Positions 44,658 to 53,726 of a stretch of 58,736 nucleotides of DNA are shown here, one piece after another. The DNA is from Pseudoruegeria sp. SK021 (GTDB taxonomy: Bacteria; Pseudomonadota; Alphaproteobacteria; Rhodobacterales; Rhodobacteraceae): positions 1-58,736 of the forward strand of contig NZ_MTBG01000022.1 of NCBI RefSeq assembly GCF_002119405.1, in the 5' to 3' direction. The notes beneath the pieces were generated by a model that made no database searches, was not told where the DNA came from, and saw only the letters and a list, made by a program, of their open reading frames with translations. Both the position numbers and the translations under genes were made by a program. Every line of letters begins with the position of its first letter. Position 1 is the first letter of the stretch.

Positions 44658-47600
44658 TGATCATGATCCTTCTAAATAAACCGGCCCCGACACGATCGGA
44701 AATTTGTGCGACCTGAACTTCATATGCTCCAACCACACCGTCCGCAGCGCGCATGGACGGCTCGTAACTCCACAGAGGTTGGGCCACGGTTACGGTCCGC
44801 ACGACCGTTCCTGCCACGAGCACGTGCAGCAGATACTCTTCACGCGCTTCGCCAAGCGGCGCGTCGGCTATAGACCAAATGTCTCCGTCAATCCGGGTGC
44901 GCCTGATCCAACTGATACGATCAACTCCCGCCGCATCCCGAACCTGCTGCAAATGTACCGGTGCAAATGGTCTTAGACCCGCCGCTTCGCAGGCCACCTG
45001 CAAATGAACGAAATTGTTATCGTCATATGTCAGGTCAGCGGGCCCGATCCGATAGTGTCGCGCAAGCCCTCGCATATTGCTCGGAAAGGATAGCTGCTTG
45101 ATGGCATCATCCAGCAGAACTACCGTCGATCCAGCGGGCCACAGATCCGGGATCAGCGCGTCTGTTCCAAGTTGACCGCGAAGGCGGTCGCTCAGCCCAT
45201 AAATGCCAGAGCCCAAAGGCACGGCAGTCTGAAACTGGAAGATTTCCCAATGCCCCGTATCCTGATCGCCGATGGCCATCGCATTCGCGCCAGCCAGAAG
45301 CGCGTCCATCGTGACAGAACTAAGCGCCCCACCAGATAGGACCACTTCGAGCGTCGGCCCGCGGTCGAAAATGCCATGTGCTGCTTTCGCCAACGGGGTT
45401 TGGGTCACACCAAGGATTGCCGAGACCTCGACCACAGCATTCAAGGAATAGGCTTGATCATAAGCCGAGTCGTAAATGGCCACCGCGCCCGGCCATGGAT
45501 CACTGGCCACAGCAATATAGGGTGCCGATTGGACGTCGGTGTTGGTCAACAGTGGCAGATCTAGAATCACAGGCGTCGGCGGCACCTTTGCAGGAGGCGC
45601 AACCAAAGTCACGGAACCCTCAACAACGCCCCCAGGAAGATAGGACTCAGGCTCTACTCGGATTGCCTCTAGCAGCCGCAATCCCATGTCCTCGACGCGG
45701 TCGATGCGATAGCGCGCCACGCCAGAAGGCGTCGGAATTGCCACCACATCCCCTGCCCCTAAAGCCAAAGACGACGGGGGCAATGCAAACTTACAGCTTT
45801 CTCCGGCGATCCGTGCTTCCGATAGCCACCTCTCGGCCACATGACGCGCCTCTGCGGTGGTCATCACCAAATTCAACTCCGTCGCCGACACCGACTGGGC
45901 CTCTGCCTCGGGAAAGCTTGTCTCCGACACCTGAGCGTCGAACGAACCATCAGCAGCGACAAAGGTCAGCCGGATGCGCCCAGCGCTCTCTGAACCCGCC
46001 CCACGAAGCGTCAGAAGGGTGCTTTCCTGCTCATCGGAAAGAACAAGTTCGCCTTTTTCGACGGTCTTGGCGATTTTTCCAGATCGATTCCGGAAAACCA
46101 ACGTACCATTTCGTTCATGCGCATCAAATCCATAGGCAAGCATAAGCGGCTCTAACGCCTGTCTGGCAGTCGTTGGCTGCGCAATTCCAAACCCACGAAC
46201 AAGCCCATATAGGCCCGAGACATCCACATTGGTCAGCCCTGAGTTTTGGCAAATCTCGGTGACAACCGTCGCCAAAAGTTGAGACCCTGTGCGGCCATTC
46301 AGCCAATGCCCATGGGTGTAATTATCGCCGTCACTCCAAATTTCTGGTAGCCCCGGAAACCAAGGGTATGGCCGGGCGTCCCACGCCCAGACATGCGCGT
46401 GCGCCATGTCGACCATCCTGCCGCCGTACGTTCCTGACATCGGGTTGTTCAGGGGGTCGGTCCAGTAATCGTATGTCGCCCGCAGGTATTGCATCTGAAT
46501 GAGGTCATCGCGCGCGCCATTAGAGGCGCGCGGCAGCACCGATTCAGAGGATTTTGGATCGAGAAACTTGTTCGGCTCGTTGGTCGCTTTATCGAGCGCG
46601 GCGCACCCGATTTCCGTGAACCAGATCGGTTTCGACTGAGGCACCCATGACGTTGGCACCATTTGGCGAACGCCGCCAATCCGATTGTGATGCGCGTTAG
46701 ACCACCACGAAACCAAATCCTTATATCGATAGACCCAAGGCTCTCCATATGCCCCGTCGGTAATGGGCGTGCGCACTTGGTCATGCGCCGCTTGGGCATC
46801 CGGATAGAACCAATCGAACCCCTCCCCCCCTGCAATATTGCTTTTCAAGTAGTCGAGATCATAGATGGTCTCCCATCCGGCTTGGGCGTCGGCATGCTGC
46901 GTACCCTCTCTCCAATCTGAAAGCGGCATATAATTGTCGATGCCGATGAAATCGATATCAGAATGCGCCCAAAGGGGATCAAGGTGAAAAAAGTGATCGC
47001 CGGTCCCATCAGCAGGATCGTAGCCGAAGTATTCTGACCAGTCGGCCGCGTATCCGATCTTGACCGCAGGCCCGAGAATAGACCGCACCTCATCGGCCAA
47101 ACGGACAAGTTCCGACACTGCCGGGAAACTATTTCCGGCCCCGCGAATTTGCGTCAGCCCACGCATTTCAGAGCCGATGCAAAATGCATCCACGCCGCCG
47201 GCAGCCAAACATAAAGCGGCATTGTGCAAGATGAATCTGCGAAAGCTCCATTCCGATGCGCCGGAATAGGTTACCTTACGGTCACTGATCGTAAAATCCG
47301 ACGCAGTTGCACTCCCGAAAAATGCCGCGACTTCGCTTGCCGCGGCGACTGTCCCATCAGGACTGCCCGCGCGGCCCGGCGCTATCGACAGGGAAATGCG
47401 CCCGCGCCAGGGTAACGGCGGCTGCTCCGCCTCTCCAGTCCAAGGGTCGACTAGGCCATTTCCAGCAAGCTGCTCCATCAAAATAAACGGATAGAACACT
47501 ACACTCTTTCCGCGCGACCGAAGCGATGTGATGGCTTCGACAACACTCTGATCTGATGGGGTCCCCCCATAAACCGGACGCCCTGCCTCTTGCGCCACCT

Positions 47601-48582
47601 GAAGGGCCGAAAAACGGTCCAGTCCTGCAACCCCCCATTGCATCGGCGTCCCGTCGGCATCCTTGTGCTCAACTTTTGGCCGGATCTTGGCCTTGCCGCA
47701 GCGAAGATCGTCGCCGAACCAAGACACAACCAGAGAGACCGACGCACACTTGGGCAGTTCAGCTTCCAAGGCCGTCATTGACGCCAGAAAATCCGTCCGC
47801 CCATCATAACTGTGAACATTGGCAGGCCGCTTGCGTCCCGGTCCTTCTGAATAATGCACCGGTGTCGTTGCCAGTGCATATTCCCCAGTCCCCGGGATCA
47901 GCGCGACGGCCTGAACCGTCTCAACCAGGGATTTCGCAGATGCAGTCGCAGCAGCTTGCTCTGGTCGAATGACCTCGAAGCTGAATTGCGGCACCCGATT
48001 TCCGAACTGACCTAAATCAAGGTCTTCCAGAACGATATAGGCGGTCCCGCGATAGGCCGGAACATTGCCTGCCCCTTCAATTGCCGAGATTTTGGGATCG
48101 GGTACTTGGGTTTCAGACCCCGGATACACCCGCAAATTCAGCGCACTCCTTGCCACTTCATACCCGTCGGCCCAAATGCGTCCGACATGGCTGATCTCAC
48201 CTTCACATAGGGCAATCGCCAAACTGACCGAATAGGAATAGCTGCGAACAGACGCGCCGCCTGCTCCGCCTTTTCCGCCACTCGATTTCTGTGTCTGGCG
48301 CCGCTCCAGAAAATTTGATGCCCAGATCACTTGGCCCGCAATCCGTGTACGTCCGAACACTTGGGCAACGCCGCTGCCCTCGCTTGCGCCAGTGACGCGA
48401 AAACGATCAATTCGGCCCGTCTCGATGACTTCCGAGCCCGCCCCCATCAACCGTTGATCCAACGACTGGCCGATCGTTGCGCCAACAGCCCGACCGATCA
48501 CGGCAGCAGAAAGCCCCAAGACCGAACCACCGATTGCGCCACCCACTGCCGCTCCTGCCGCAGACAAAAGAATTGTCGCCAT
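44650..48582 (-). CDS. GTA gp15-like tail-tip 'megatron' protein (host specificity)
   Basis: A 1310-residue tail-tip protein matching RcGTA gp15. A hydrophobic glycine/alanine-rich N-terminus (GAAVGGAIGGSVLG) probably serves membrane insertion. A central GTA TIM-barrel-like domain carries FIGIDNYMPLSDWREG and PIWFTEIGCAALDKATNEPNKF. C-terminal fibronectin-like and receptor-type domains follow. In RcGTA it forms the tip and channels DNA through the recipient's envelope. No stop or frameshift is seen over almost 4 kb, evidence that the element is under selection. Its ATG overlaps the gp14 stop. Confidence 0.95.
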   Translation of the reverse strand: MATILLSAAGAAVGGAIGGSVLGLSAAVIGRAVGATIGQSLDQRLMGAGSEVIETGRIDRFRVTGASEGSGVAQVFGRTRIAGQVIWASNFLERRQTQKSSGGKGGAGGASVRSYSYSVSLAIALCEGEISHVGRIWADGYEVARSALNLRVYPGSETQVPDPKISAIEGAGNVPAYRGTAYIVLEDLDLGQFGNRVPQFSFEVIRPEQAAATASAKSLVETVQAVALIPGTGEYALATTPVHYSEGPGRKRPANVHSYDGRTDFLASMTALEAELPKCASVSLVVSWFGDDLRCGKAKIRPKVEHKDADGTPMQWGVAGLDRFSALQVAQEAGRPVYGGTPSDQSVVEAITSLRSRGKSVVFYPFILMEQLAGNGLVDPWTGEAEQPPLPWRGRISLSIAPGRAGSPDGTVAAASEVAAFFGSATASDFTISDRKVTYSGASEWSFRRFILHNAALCLAAGGVDAFCIGSEMRGLTQIRGAGNSFPAVSELVRLADEVRSILGPAVKIGYAADWSEYFGYDPADGTGDHFFHLDPLWAHSDIDFIGIDNYMPLSDWREGTQHADAQAGWETIYDLDYLKSNIAGGEGFDWFYPDAQAAHDQVRTPITDGAYGEPWVYRYKDLVSWWSNAHHNRIGGVRQMVPTSWVPQSKPIWFTEIGCAALDKATNEPNKFLDPKSSESVLPRASNGARDDLIQMQYLRATYDYWTDPLNNPMSGTYGGRMVDMAHAHVWAWDARPYPWFPGLPEIWSDGDNYTHGHWLNGRTGSQLLATVVTEICQNSGLTNVDVSGLYGLVRGFGIAQPTTARQALEPLMLAYGFDAHERNGTLVFRNRSGKIAKTVEKGELVLSDEQESTLLTLRGAGSESAGRIRLTFVAADGSFDAQVSETSFPEAEAQSVSATELNLVMTTAEARHVAERWLSEARIAGESCKFALPPSSLALGAGDVVAIPTPSGVARYRIDRVEDMGLRLLEAIRVEPESYLPGGVVEGSVTLVAPPAKVPPTPVILDLPLLTNTDVQSAPYIAVASDPWPGAVAIYDSAYDQAYSLNAVVEVSAILGVTQTPLAKAAHGIFDRGPTLEVVLSGGALSSVTMDALLAGANAMAIGDQDTGHWEIFQFQTAVPLGSGIYGLSDRLRGQLGTDALIPDLWPAGSTVVLLDDAIKQLSFPSNMRGLARHYRIGPADLTYDDNNFVHLQVACEAAGLRPFAPVHLQQVRDAAGVDRISWIRRTRIDGDIWSIADAPLGEAREEYLLHVLVAGTVVRTVTVAQPLWSYEPSMRAADGVVGAYEVQVAQISDRVGAGLFRRIMIND

Positions 48583-49028
48583 CAGATCACCTCCTCGGGA
48601 AACTCAAAGCGCGCAACGATCTTGCGCGCCCAAGGCGCGGAAAGGGGGCTTTCGATCACGCCATGTTGCGCATAAGCGTGCAGAAAGGTCGCCGCCGGAG
48701 AAAGCTCCGCTTGGATGCCGAGATGTTTGGCAATCGTGCTGTCTCGCATCCGAAACAGCACAACGTCGCCGGGTTTGGGATGATCGAGGGGCCTCGGCGT
48801 CAAATGCCGCAATGCGGCGGCCCACAGCACCTCTTCATGCTGCGGCTCGGCCCAATCGGACGTGTATGCCGGGACAACTTCTGGCTCAGCCCCATACAAC
48901 TCTCTCCACACGCCGCGCAAAAGCCCAAGACAATCGCAACCGATGCCTTCATGTGTCGCTTGATGGCGATACGGCGTCCCAATCCATCGCCGCGCGATTT
49001 GGATGCTGCGTCGCGAAACCGTACTCAT
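48582..49028 (-). CDS. GTA gp14-like NlpC/P60 cell-wall peptidase
   Basis: A 148-residue peptidase matching RcGTA gp14. The active-site Cys lies in EGIGCDCLGLLRG (about residue 32), and a candidate His is in PLDHPKPGDVVLF. It would cleave recipient peptidoglycan during DNA entry. Its start overlaps gp13 by 4 nt. Confidence 0.92.
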   Translation of the reverse strand: MSTVSRRSIQIARRWIGTPYRHQATHEGIGCDCLGLLRGVWRELYGAEPEVVPAYTSDWAEPQHEEVLWAAALRHLTPRPLDHPKPGDVVLFRMRDSTIAKHLGIQAELSPAATFLHAYAQHGVIESPLSAPWARKIVARFEFPEEVI

Positions 49029-49912
49029 TGGTACCGACTCCCGCCATTGTTTTTGCCTTTGCTTCTGGGATAGGCCAACATCCAGTCCTCCCCCGGGATA
49101 TTTGGGAACCCTCGGAAATTCAGAAGATTGCCGAATTTCTGCTGACAGGTAGCCAACCGCTTGTCACAGCCCGCCGTCAAACGAACCTGATCGCCGGTGA
49201 CCAGAACCTCCCGTAAATCTTGCCAAAGTGTGATCCGACTGGCGGCAGACACGCGCCGATCAAATTTCACCTGACCAAGCAACCCGGCGGCGGAACCACT
49301 CAGGACCTTCAGGGACCCGCGCTCGAACCACCCCTCCTGATAACTCTCAGCCCCGACCAAGGTGAACACTTGGGACCCACCTTGCGAACTCACCGTCGCC
49401 ACCGTTGAAAACGTCGAGCTTGTCGTATCGACACCACATGCAGCGTCGCCCAATCCTGCCCCACATAACGCCTGATAAGTCCGGCCCTGCTGCTGGTTCA
49501 GCTTTTCCGTCAATCCGCGCAACTCTGCGCGAAACGCGCCACCGCCAATCTGCACGTCACCCAACGTCCCCCGGAACAGCAAATAGCGTTGTTCCGGATC
49601 ATTCCAATTGACCAACCAAGTTTCAACCTCGGCACCATCGTAGCGTCCGGCAGTGATGTCCGCTTCAGTTATTGCGGCATCGCTCAGCGCACCCATCGCT
49701 TCACTATTGTCGATCGACAGACCTGTGGTCTGCTGCAATGCATGCGCGGTCAGTCCCGTATCTGCCTTGAACACCATTCCAGCTAGCACGAGTGGCCGGT
49801 CATGATCAGTAAAGCCAAGCGCGTGGCCATCTTTGCGACGGACAACCCAACAGCGGCAAAGCGAGGTCGCGCCCTGATCCAGATGCGCCTGAAGCTCCGG
49901 AGAAATTGCCAT
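49025..49912 (-). CDS. GTA gp13-like tail hub protein (DUF2163)
   Basis: A 295-residue protein with an N-terminal DUF2163 domain (CWVVRRKDGHALGFTDHDRPL) and a C-terminal BR0599-like domain. Four cysteines in CGAGLGDAACGV and AGCDKRLATCQQKF match the conserved set that, as I recall, coordinates an iron-sulfur cluster in the RcGTA hub. The gene overlaps gp12 by 1 nt and gp14 by 4 nt. Confidence 0.92.
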   Translation of the reverse strand: MAISPELQAHLDQGATSLCRCWVVRRKDGHALGFTDHDRPLVLAGMVFKADTGLTAHALQQTTGLSIDNSEAMGALSDAAITEADITAGRYDGAEVETWLVNWNDPEQRYLLFRGTLGDVQIGGGAFRAELRGLTEKLNQQQGRTYQALCGAGLGDAACGVDTTSSTFSTVATVSSQGGSQVFTLVGAESYQEGWFERGSLKVLSGSAAGLLGQVKFDRRVSAASRITLWQDLREVLVTGDQVRLTAGCDKRLATCQQKFGNLLNFRGFPNIPGEDWMLAYPRSKGKNNGGSRYQ

Positions 49913-50541
49913 CAGACCCGAACCTCCACAACCGGAACGTCCGAGATTTCCCCGCTTTGAAACGACGAAAGGGATGTAAAAATTCGGTCGGTATCAAACC
50001 GAACCGGAACATCAAACTCAAACCCCGCAGTCACAGGAACGCCCACTGCTGGAGCAGACATGAGGCTAACCACGCCGGACGTGATATCGACCGAAAACTC
50101 TGATGGGCCAAGGTCGACACCATCTACCGCTACCCGTACAGTTCCGGCCACCGGCTTTCCAATCGGGCGTTGGTAGGCGGCATCTCCGGAGGCATAGCGT
50201 TTCACCAATTGGAACGTGGCTATGACGCCGTTCCCAAGTCCCAACGCTTGATCTAAAGCAGAGACCTGACCGGACGGCACACAGCTCTTGAAATCGGCCC
50301 AATCTTTCCAGCGGAAGGCGAAGACCTGTCCTTGCCGTGCCTCAAAGAACGCGGTCAACAGGGCCATATCGTCGAGTGATTTGACGCCCATGCCAGCATC
50401 ATATCGCCGCCGCGACTGCGACCATGGCGTATTTCGCTCCTCAAACCCATTTGCCAAGGTGACAATTTCGGTCCGGCGCTCTGGCCCACCGGCCGAACCA
50501 AAGCTCAGAGACGTGGGAAACCTGACGTCATGAAAACTCAT
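49912..50541 (-). CDS. GTA gp12-like distal tail protein (DUF2460)
   Basis: A 209-residue DUF2460 protein matching RcGTA gp12. The family start is FHDVRFPTSLSFGSAGGPERRTEIV, and the domain includes RRRYDAG and GQVFAFRWKDWADFKS. It forms the distal tail ring that connects tube and hub. It lies 22 bp downstream of the gp11 gene and is co-transcribed with gp13. Confidence 0.93.
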   Translation of the reverse strand: MSFHDVRFPTSLSFGSAGGPERRTEIVTLANGFEERNTPWSQSRRRYDAGMGVKSLDDMALLTAFFEARQGQVFAFRWKDWADFKSCVPSGQVSALDQALGLGNGVIATFQLVKRYASGDAAYQRPIGKPVAGTVRVAVDGVDLGPSEFSVDITSGVVSLMSAPAVGVPVTAGFEFDVPVRFDTDRIFTSLSSFQSGEISDVPVVEVRV

Positions 50542-50563
50542 GGCAATGTCCTTTTGTATTGCT

Positions 50564-51226
50564 CTAACGAAGTCTCTGGCCGCGCCCTAAAGCGCGGCTT
50601 AGCTGCGCGGCGACCTGGCCCTGAGACCTCTGAAATCCGGTGACATCCGGGGTCGAAATATTCATGACGACGGTCACCGCTCGTCCACCACCATCCGCCG
50701 CAACCCCAAGGCGGCCGTCGGCACCACGGGTCAGTGGCATGATGGCTTCAGGTCCGGCCTCGCCCATCAGCCCGGTGCCGCCGCGCATTGGAAAGGTCGT
50801 CGGTGCGCTGACCACCCCCCCTTTCGCAAATGGCGTCACCCGGCCCTGCACAAAGCTTCCCCCTTTGGCAAAAGGAAGCGCGCCGCTGATCACGCCCTCA
50901 AGCCCAGCGCCGAACATGGTCCCGATATGTTTGGTGACCGGATTGATGGCAGACGAATAGGCCGCACTGACCATCGACTTTCCAATATTCTGCAACGCAT
51001 CCGACAACTTCATTCCGTCGAAAACGACACCGTCAAACGCGCCTCTCAGACCACGGCTCATGCCGTTTGACAGGGTGCGCACTTCCCGGCTGGTATCCGA
51101 CATTGTGGTCCGGATTTGCTGCATCTCGCCGGCAAACGTTGACGCGACCGCTTGCGCCCCCGCAAGACTGGTTTCCAGCACAGTCACCTGATCGGTGAAG
51201 TCATCAAGCCCATCAATTTCCGCCAT
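50564..51226 (-). CDS. GTA gp11-like tail tape measure protein
   Basis: A 220-residue short tape measure protein matching RcGTA gp11. The helical N-terminal part leads to the typical C-terminal stretch PFAKGGSFVQG and GGTGLMGEAGPEAIMPLTRG, which many tape measures share. The small size agrees with the short tail of GTA particles. ATG 51226 (MAEIDGLDDF) has AAAGGAG 6-7 nt upstream. It starts 1 bp after the gp10.1 stop. Confidence 0.92.
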   Translation of the reverse strand: MAEIDGLDDFTDQVTVLETSLAGAQAVASTFAGEMQQIRTTMSDTSREVRTLSNGMSRGLRGAFDGVVFDGMKLSDALQNIGKSMVSAAYSSAINPVTKHIGTMFGAGLEGVISGALPFAKGGSFVQGRVTPFAKGGVVSAPTTFPMRGGTGLMGEAGPEAIMPLTRGADGRLGVAADGGGRAVTVVMNISTPDVTGFQRSQGQVAAQLSRALGRGQRLR

Positions 51227-51227
51227 T

Positions 51228-51422
51228 TCACACTCCTTTGACTGTGTCCGGGAACCGGCTGGCCAGTTGTTCAAGCTGCGCCCGGGACAACGGCACCTCG
51301 CCTTGACCCGCCCCAAGCATCAGCAGCAACTCTGCCGGCGTCAGTTTCCAGAATTCCTCGGGCTTCAGCCCGACCCGCTGAACGCCTGTACGCAAAAGCC
51401 CGGGCCAATCGATTTCCGTCAT
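51228..51422 (-). CDS. GTA gp10.1-like tail assembly chaperone partner
   Basis: A 64-residue protein of the short phage tail assembly chaperone family (WPGLLRTGVQRVGLKPEEFWKLTPAELLLML). In many phages this segment is made by a frameshift from the upstream chaperone gene; here it has its own ATG overlapping the gp10 stop by 4 nt, as in RcGTA. Confidence 0.9.
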   Translation of the reverse strand: MTEIDWPGLLRTGVQRVGLKPEEFWKLTPAELLLMLGAGQGEVPLSRAQLEQLASRFPDTVKGV

Positions 51423-51745
51423 GACCGATCGCCACCGGGGACCGTGAACGCGCGGGTCAGTAACAGTGCCGCTGCCTTTGCAGCTTCAACCGGTCCACCC
51501 GCGATCTCGACCGTCAGCAAGTCCTTAGCATGGCCATTCCAGCCACCGCCCCGCAGCCCGGCGACGACAAGCGCCAGAACGTCTCGGGTTGAGATCGCGT
51601 TCGTTTCGAACCGTGTGATCAGATCGACCAAGGTTCCGCTTTGCAATTCCGTTTCCAGCTCCGCCAAAGCACCCAAAGTCAGTTTCATCCGCGTCGGCAC
51701 ACCGTCCAACGTCAGTGAAACTTCTCCGGCCCATGGATTGGCCAT
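51419..51745 (-). CDS. GTA gp10-like tail assembly chaperone
   Basis: A 108-residue GTA-family protein (NPWAGEVSLTLDGVPTRMKLTLGALAELE) that, with gp10.1, would load the tape measure before tube polymerisation. ATG 51745 shares its first base with the gp9 stop codon (TGATG); an upstream in-frame TTG is less likely. It corresponds to RcGTA gp10. Confidence 0.9.
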   Translation of the reverse strand: MANPWAGEVSLTLDGVPTRMKLTLGALAELETELQSGTLVDLITRFETNAISTRDVLALVVAGLRGGGWNGHAKDLLTVEIAGGPVEAAKAAALLLTRAFTVPGGDRS

Positions 51746-52158
51746 CAAATCGCCGTAAAGCTCAGCGCCCCAGCCGACGCCATCGACAGCTCATAGGTGG
51801 CTTCACCGTCATGGCTTCCGGCATACTCTAGGGCTGTGACTTGAAACGCCCCCTCAACGATTCCGAAATCCGGGATAATAACCTGAAACTGGGGCACCTG
51901 CCCTGCAAAGAAGACATCCCGTGTCCGAGCATCCGTCGCCTCATCGCGAAAGACGCCCGACCCCGACAATGCTGCCGACCGAATACCCGCTCCGGCCAGC
52001 AACTCCCGCCATCCCCCTGTACTATCCAGATTTGTGACATCCACAGTTTCCGCGTTGAAGCTGATCCGGGTCGCGCGCAGCCCCGCAATGGTCTGAAAAT
52101 TTCCCATGCCGTCGATGTCGATCTTGATCAAAAGATCCTTGCCGCTTTGAGCTGTCAT
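51745..52158 (-). CDS. GTA gp9-like major tail (tube) protein
   Basis: A 137-residue major tail protein of the TP901-1 family. AGLRATRISFNAETVDVTNLDSTGGWRELL is the recognisable part. It polymerises into the tail tube in RcGTA. It lies 60 bp downstream of gp8 and overlaps gp10 by 1 nt. Confidence 0.93.
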   Translation of the reverse strand: MTAQSGKDLLIKIDIDGMGNFQTIAGLRATRISFNAETVDVTNLDSTGGWRELLAGAGIRSAALSGSGVFRDEATDARTRDVFFAGQVPQFQVIIPDFGIVEGAFQVTALEYAGSHDGEATYELSMASAGALSFTAI

Positions 52159-52218
52159 CTCTCATCTCCATGTCATTTTTGCGATTGGTTGGCCGCACTG
52201 TTGAGTGCGAAAAGCGGC

Positions 52219-52629
52219 TCAGGCGTCGTCGACGAGCGCTTGAAACTGAAGGTCGATACGGCGGCGGGTTCCCGCCCGCTCGCGCCGCGCCTTGGCTTTG
52301 TAAAACGACAAAGACACCACCGTGCCACGCGCCATCGGCAAACGGGCCGTGGTCAAAGCGGTGTCTACGACAGCCGCGACCCGTTTCGCGGCCTGAAACC
52401 CTGCTTCGTCCGTCACAATGCTGACGACAAACCGATGCTGTGCCGTACGCCCCGTCTTATCGCTACGCGCGACCACATCCTCCGGCCCGATTGCAACGTA
52501 AATCGACGGAAGCTGGCCCTGTGGCGCCGCATCAAAAATCGCGGTACCAACCAATCCAGCAAGCGCAGTGTCACCCGTGAGCCGCGCGAAAACGGCCTCT
52601 TGAAGGCATGACGCCAAGACATAAGTCAA
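52219..52629 (-). CDS. GTA gp8-like tail terminator (DUF3168)
   Basis: A 136-residue DUF3168 protein matching RcGTA gp8: LQEAVFARLTGDTALAGLVGTAIFDAAPQG and YVAIGPEDV are typical. It caps the tail tube for joining to the head. It overlaps gp7 by 4 nt and is followed by a 60-bp gap before gp9. Confidence 0.92.
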   Translation of the reverse strand: MTYVLASCLQEAVFARLTGDTALAGLVGTAIFDAAPQGQLPSIYVAIGPEDVVARSDKTGRTAQHRFVVSIVTDEAGFQAAKRVAAVVDTALTTARLPMARGTVVSLSFYKAKARRERAGTRRRIDLQFQALVDDA

Positions 52630-52964
52630 ACCGTCTCCTCCTCAGTGACCTTGCAGGTGAGATAGCGCCCCTCAGGGTCCGCCTCATAGACCGCGTTGAT
52701 CGAGAAAAGACGCTGACCCAGCCGAAACCGCTGGCGTGCTGTCGGCCGCGACGGCGCACCAACAGGGGCGCCCCGAACCACAATCCGTTGCGACAGTTCC
52801 GACACACCCGCGGCCTCGACTGTCCGCTCGCGGCCACTGCTGGTCTTCAGTGCGCCCCACATAACCCCGATCACAGCCCAGGTTTCGACAAATCCTCCGG
52901 CCCCATCCGGCACATATTGCGGGGCCTCCAGATCGAATTCATGGGTCAAGGCAACGGTCTTCAT
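52626..52964 (-). CDS. GTA gp7-like head-tail adaptor / stopper
   Basis: A 112-residue head-closure protein (phage head-tail joining family). LEAPQYVPDGAGGFVETWAVIGVMWGALK is typical. In RcGTA it seals the portal between adaptor and tail terminator. It overlaps gp6 and gp8 by 4 nt each. Confidence 0.92.
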   Translation of the reverse strand: MKTVALTHEFDLEAPQYVPDGAGGFVETWAVIGVMWGALKTSSGRERTVEAAGVSELSQRIVVRGAPVGAPSRPTARQRFRLGQRLFSINAVYEADPEGRYLTCKVTEEETV

Positions 52965-53560
52965 GCGCCCGCCCCGCCAAGGATGCGGACCGTGCGGTAA
53001 CGCTCGATCAGGCTGGTCACGCCGAACGGCATATTGCCATCATTCGTCGGCTGCTCTTGGCGCGTCTCATAGTAATGCGCGGCCAGCAGCAAAACCGCCT
53101 GTGCCAGATCAGGCGGCATCCCTGACCAGTCGACACTATAGCCCGCCGAGAAGGTCACCTCGGCCGTCCCACCCGTTGGGATTGACGGCAGAAAGTAGGA
53201 CACCGCGCGCAACAACGGGCGCAACGCATCTTGTTCAAGATAATAATATTCAGGGTCCGCAAAACTGGCATCCCCCTGGCGCGTGATAATCGTGATGCCC
53301 GACACGTTAGAGACCGGAGCCACCGGAAGGGCCTGCACATCGCGGCATCGCCACGCAGGCAGGGTCCATCGAAAACCGCGACTGTATAGCGCTTTGCCAG
53401 TCCGCCCTTCGATGGCGGCAATCGCGGCGCGCAGACAGGTTTCCAGAACGCTGTCCTGCACGGCGTCATCGGCAAATCCGCGGCCCAACCTCAGATGCGC
53501 GCGAAACGGCACAATCGGCAGGTCCGAAAGCGGGGTCTGCATAATCTCGACAAGCATCAT
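52961..53560 (-). CDS. GTA gp6-like head-tail connector (adaptor)
   Basis: A 199-residue adaptor protein matching RcGTA gp6. VPFRAHLRLGRGFADDAVQDSVLETCLRAAIAAIEGRTGKALYSR is the conserved N-terminal helical part and YRTVRILGGAGA the end. The start at 53560 has GGAG in position upstream. A longer frame reaches back to 53941 but its extra residues are Arg/Ser-rich and overlap the capsid gene in another frame, so it is rejected. It follows the 166-bp structured gap after gp5. Confidence 0.9.
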   Translation of the reverse strand: MMLVEIMQTPLSDLPIVPFRAHLRLGRGFADDAVQDSVLETCLRAAIAAIEGRTGKALYSRGFRWTLPAWRCRDVQALPVAPVSNVSGITIITRQGDASFADPEYYYLEQDALRPLLRAVSYFLPSIPTGGTAEVTFSAGYSVDWSGMPPDLAQAVLLLAAHYYETRQEQPTNDGNMPFGVTSLIERYRTVRILGGAGA

Positions 53561-53605
53561 GGCGGTTCTCCGAAATCTGGGCGATTGGCGAATTCTGGGA
53601 AGGCA

Positions 53606-53681
53606 GGGGCGATCAACCGTCCGTGCTGCTCTGACGGAGGGAAGCTGGACAACACGTCTGGAATTGACCTTTGATCGCCCC
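53606..53681. repeat. 11-bp inverted repeat in the gp5-gp6 gap
   Basis: GGGGCGATCAA (53606-53616) and TTGATCGCCCC (53671-53681) are perfectly complementary, 54 nt apart. The enclosed segment has a further 5-bp pair CCGTC/GACGG (53617-53621 with 53633-53637). In the minus-strand mRNA this would be a branched hairpin 45 nt after the capsid stop. No T-run follows, so it may act as an mRNA stability or partial-termination element. Confidence 0.7.
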
Positions 53682-53726
53682 AATGAACCGCGCCTCTTCT
53701 CCAGCACGGTCCATCCGGTCGCTGGA

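Noticed and set aside
51228-51748. Programmed frameshift between gp10 and gp10.1
   Set aside because: The second frame has its own ATG overlapping the first stop by 4 nt, and no slippery sequence was noticed.
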